Below, one piece after another: positions 6,064-6,844 of a DNA stretch of 6,844 bases. The first letter of the stretch is position 1. Each line of letters begins with the position of its first letter. The notes under the pieces were generated by a model. It had not been told where the DNA came from. It did no database searches and was given only the letters and a program-made list of their open reading frames with translations. The DNA is taken from assembly GCA_040510575.1 (NCBI GenBank), contig JBEVIU010000027.1, forward strand, positions 1 to 6,844, given 5' to 3'. The position numbers were made by a program, and so were the translations under genes. The stretch comes from DASUMF01 sp040510575. Lineage in GTDB: Bacteria > Actinomycetota > Acidimicrobiia > IMCC26256 > DASPTH01.

Positions 6064-6069
6064 TACACT
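6064..6069 (+). promoter_or_regulatory. Probable -10 element of a leaderless pckG promoter
   Basis: TACACT fits the actinobacterial TANNNT -10 pattern and is followed by exactly 7 bases before the GTG at 6077, so transcription would begin at or within a base of the start codon. No Shine-Dalgarno sequence is visible between the in-frame TAG (6053-6055) and the GTG, as expected for a leaderless mRNA. A TTGCGC at 6044-6049 is a possible -35, but the 14-base spacing is short. CTCGGT occurs at 6059-6064 and again at 6068-6073, flanking the hexamer, with the inverted copy ACCGAG at 6033-6038. Confidence 0.55.
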
Positions 6070-6076
6070 CGGTTTC

Positions 6077-6844
6077 GTGGACGCACCTACGAAAAATCAG
6101 CGCCTGCTCGACTGGGTCGGCGAGATGGTCGAGCTGCTGGAGCCCGCCTCCATTCACTGGTTCGACGGCTCCGACGCCGAGCGTGAGGCGCTCTCCGCGC
6201 AGCTCGTCGACGCTGGCACGTTCGTGCAGCTCGACCCGGAGAAGCGGCCCGGCTCGTACTGGGCGCACACGGACCCCAGCGACGTCGCACGCGTCGAGGA
6301 CCGCACCTTCATCTGCTCCGAGCGCGAGGTCGACGCCGGTCCCACCAACAACTGGCGCGAGCCCGCTGAGATGCGCAACATGCTCGACAAGCTCTTCCGC
6401 GGCTCGATGCGCGGCCGCACCATGTACGTGGTGCCGTTCAGCATGGGCCCGCTCGGCTCGCCGCTGTCGTACATCGGCGTCGAGATCACGGACTCGCCGT
6501 ACGTCGCGGTGAGCATGGGCGTGATGACGCGCGCCGGCCAAGGCGCGCTCGACGTGCTCGGCGTCGACGGCGACTTCGTGCCGTGCGTGCACTCGCTCGG
6601 CGCCCCCCTCGCTCCCGGCGAGGCCGACGTGGCGTGGCCGTGCAACCCCGACGAGAAGTGGATCGTGCACTTCCCCGAGACCCGTGAGATCTGGTCGTAC
6701 GGCTCGGGCTACGGCGGCAACGCGCTCCTCGGCAAGAAGTGCTTCGCGCTGCGCATCGCATCGGTCATCGCGCGCGATGAAGGCTGGCTCGCCGAGCACA
6801 TGCTCGTGCTCAAGCTCACGAGCCCCACCGGCTCGGAGCGCTAC
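6077..6844 (+). CDS. pckG: Phosphoenolpyruvate carboxykinase, GTP-dependent (5' part, runs off the right edge)
   Basis: Interconverts oxaloacetate plus GTP with phosphoenolpyruvate, GDP and CO2, the entry step of gluconeogenesis, in the cytoplasm. The 256 codons present are less than half of the roughly 600-residue family. Visible signatures include DPSDVARVEDRTFICS (66-81, with substrate-binding R72), AGPTNNW (87-93), MRGRTMYVVPFSMGPLG (111-127), YVAVSMGVMTRAG (142-154), and WSYGSGYGGNALLGKKC (206-222), the signature that contains the PEP-binding Tyr/Gly and a metal-ligand Lys. H241 in LAEHML is a second metal ligand. The GTP-binding P-loop (FPSACGKTN in relatives) lies past the edge. GTG at 6077 is the first start after an in-frame TAG at 6053, and it aligns well with the N-terminus of mycobacterial PckG as I recall it (APT.NQ.LL.WV). 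The reading frame is open throughout, with no frameshift. Confidence 0.96.
   Translation, partial: MDAPTKNQRLLDWVGEMVELLEPASIHWFDGSDAEREALSAQLVDAGTFVQLDPEKRPGSYWAHTDPSDVARVEDRTFICSEREVDAGPTNNWREPAEMRNMLDKLFRGSMRGRTMYVVPFSMGPLGSPLSYIGVEITDSPYVAVSMGVMTRAGQGALDVLGVDGDFVPCVHSLGAPLAPGEADVAWPCNPDEKWIVHFPETREIWSYGSGYGGNALLGKKCFALRIASVIARDEGWLAEHMLVLKLTSPTGSERY

Noticed and set aside
5508..6512. A 334-codon plus-strand frame spanning rpmB, the cold-shock-like gene and pckG
   Set aside because: It crosses three well-supported genes in a different frame and yields Arg/Ser/Thr-rich sequence with no recognisable domain.

Overview
The window is very GC-rich bacterial chromosome with tightly packed housekeeping genes and many GTG or TTG starts. 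This points to an actinobacterium, and a deep-branching class such as Acidimicrobiia is my best guess. Supporting signs are the FakA-like–recG–rsmD–coaD order (mycobacteria have a similar neighbourhood), a coiled-coil gene after coaD that resembles the mycobacterial septum/elongation protein SepIVA, and a GTP-type PEP carboxykinase. The taxon is inferred; there is no rRNA or other taxonomic marker here.

Minus strand, read from about 5568 down to 1, is one apparent operon. It runs: a DhaL/FakA-like (YloV family) kinase subunit, the RecG branch-migration helicase, the 16S rRNA methyltransferase RsmD, phosphopantetheine adenylyltransferase CoaD, and two tandem copies of a short SepIVA/DivIVA-like coiled-coil protein. 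The second tandem copy runs off the left edge. Junctions are a 7-base gap, a 1-base overlap (TGATG), a 41-base gap with a Shine-Dalgarno-like site, and two 4-base GTGA overlaps. The operon joins lipid or fatty-acid phosphorylation, DNA repair, ribosome maturation, CoA synthesis and, probably, cell-envelope growth.

Plus strand, from 5596, starts divergently only a few tens of bases from the FakA-like gene. It holds rpmB (zinc-ribbon form of ribosomal protein L28), then 3 bases later a small cold-shock-fold protein that has lost the usual RNA-binding aromatic motifs. A 61-base spacer follows, with a perfect 14-base palindrome and a -10-like TACACT whose position predicts a leaderless transcript. 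After it comes the 5' part of pckG (GTP-dependent PEP carboxykinase), open at the right edge.

No gene-free stretch exceeds 61 bases (or 63 if the shorter FakA-like start is used). I see no mobile elements, tRNA or rRNA genes, or CRISPR. The most unusual feature is the tandem coiled-coil pair. Over 210 bases the copies differ at 2 positions, both synonymous. The 72 bases at their 5' ends differ at 20 positions, with a sharp boundary between the two zones, as expected from gene conversion or a similar homogenising event.
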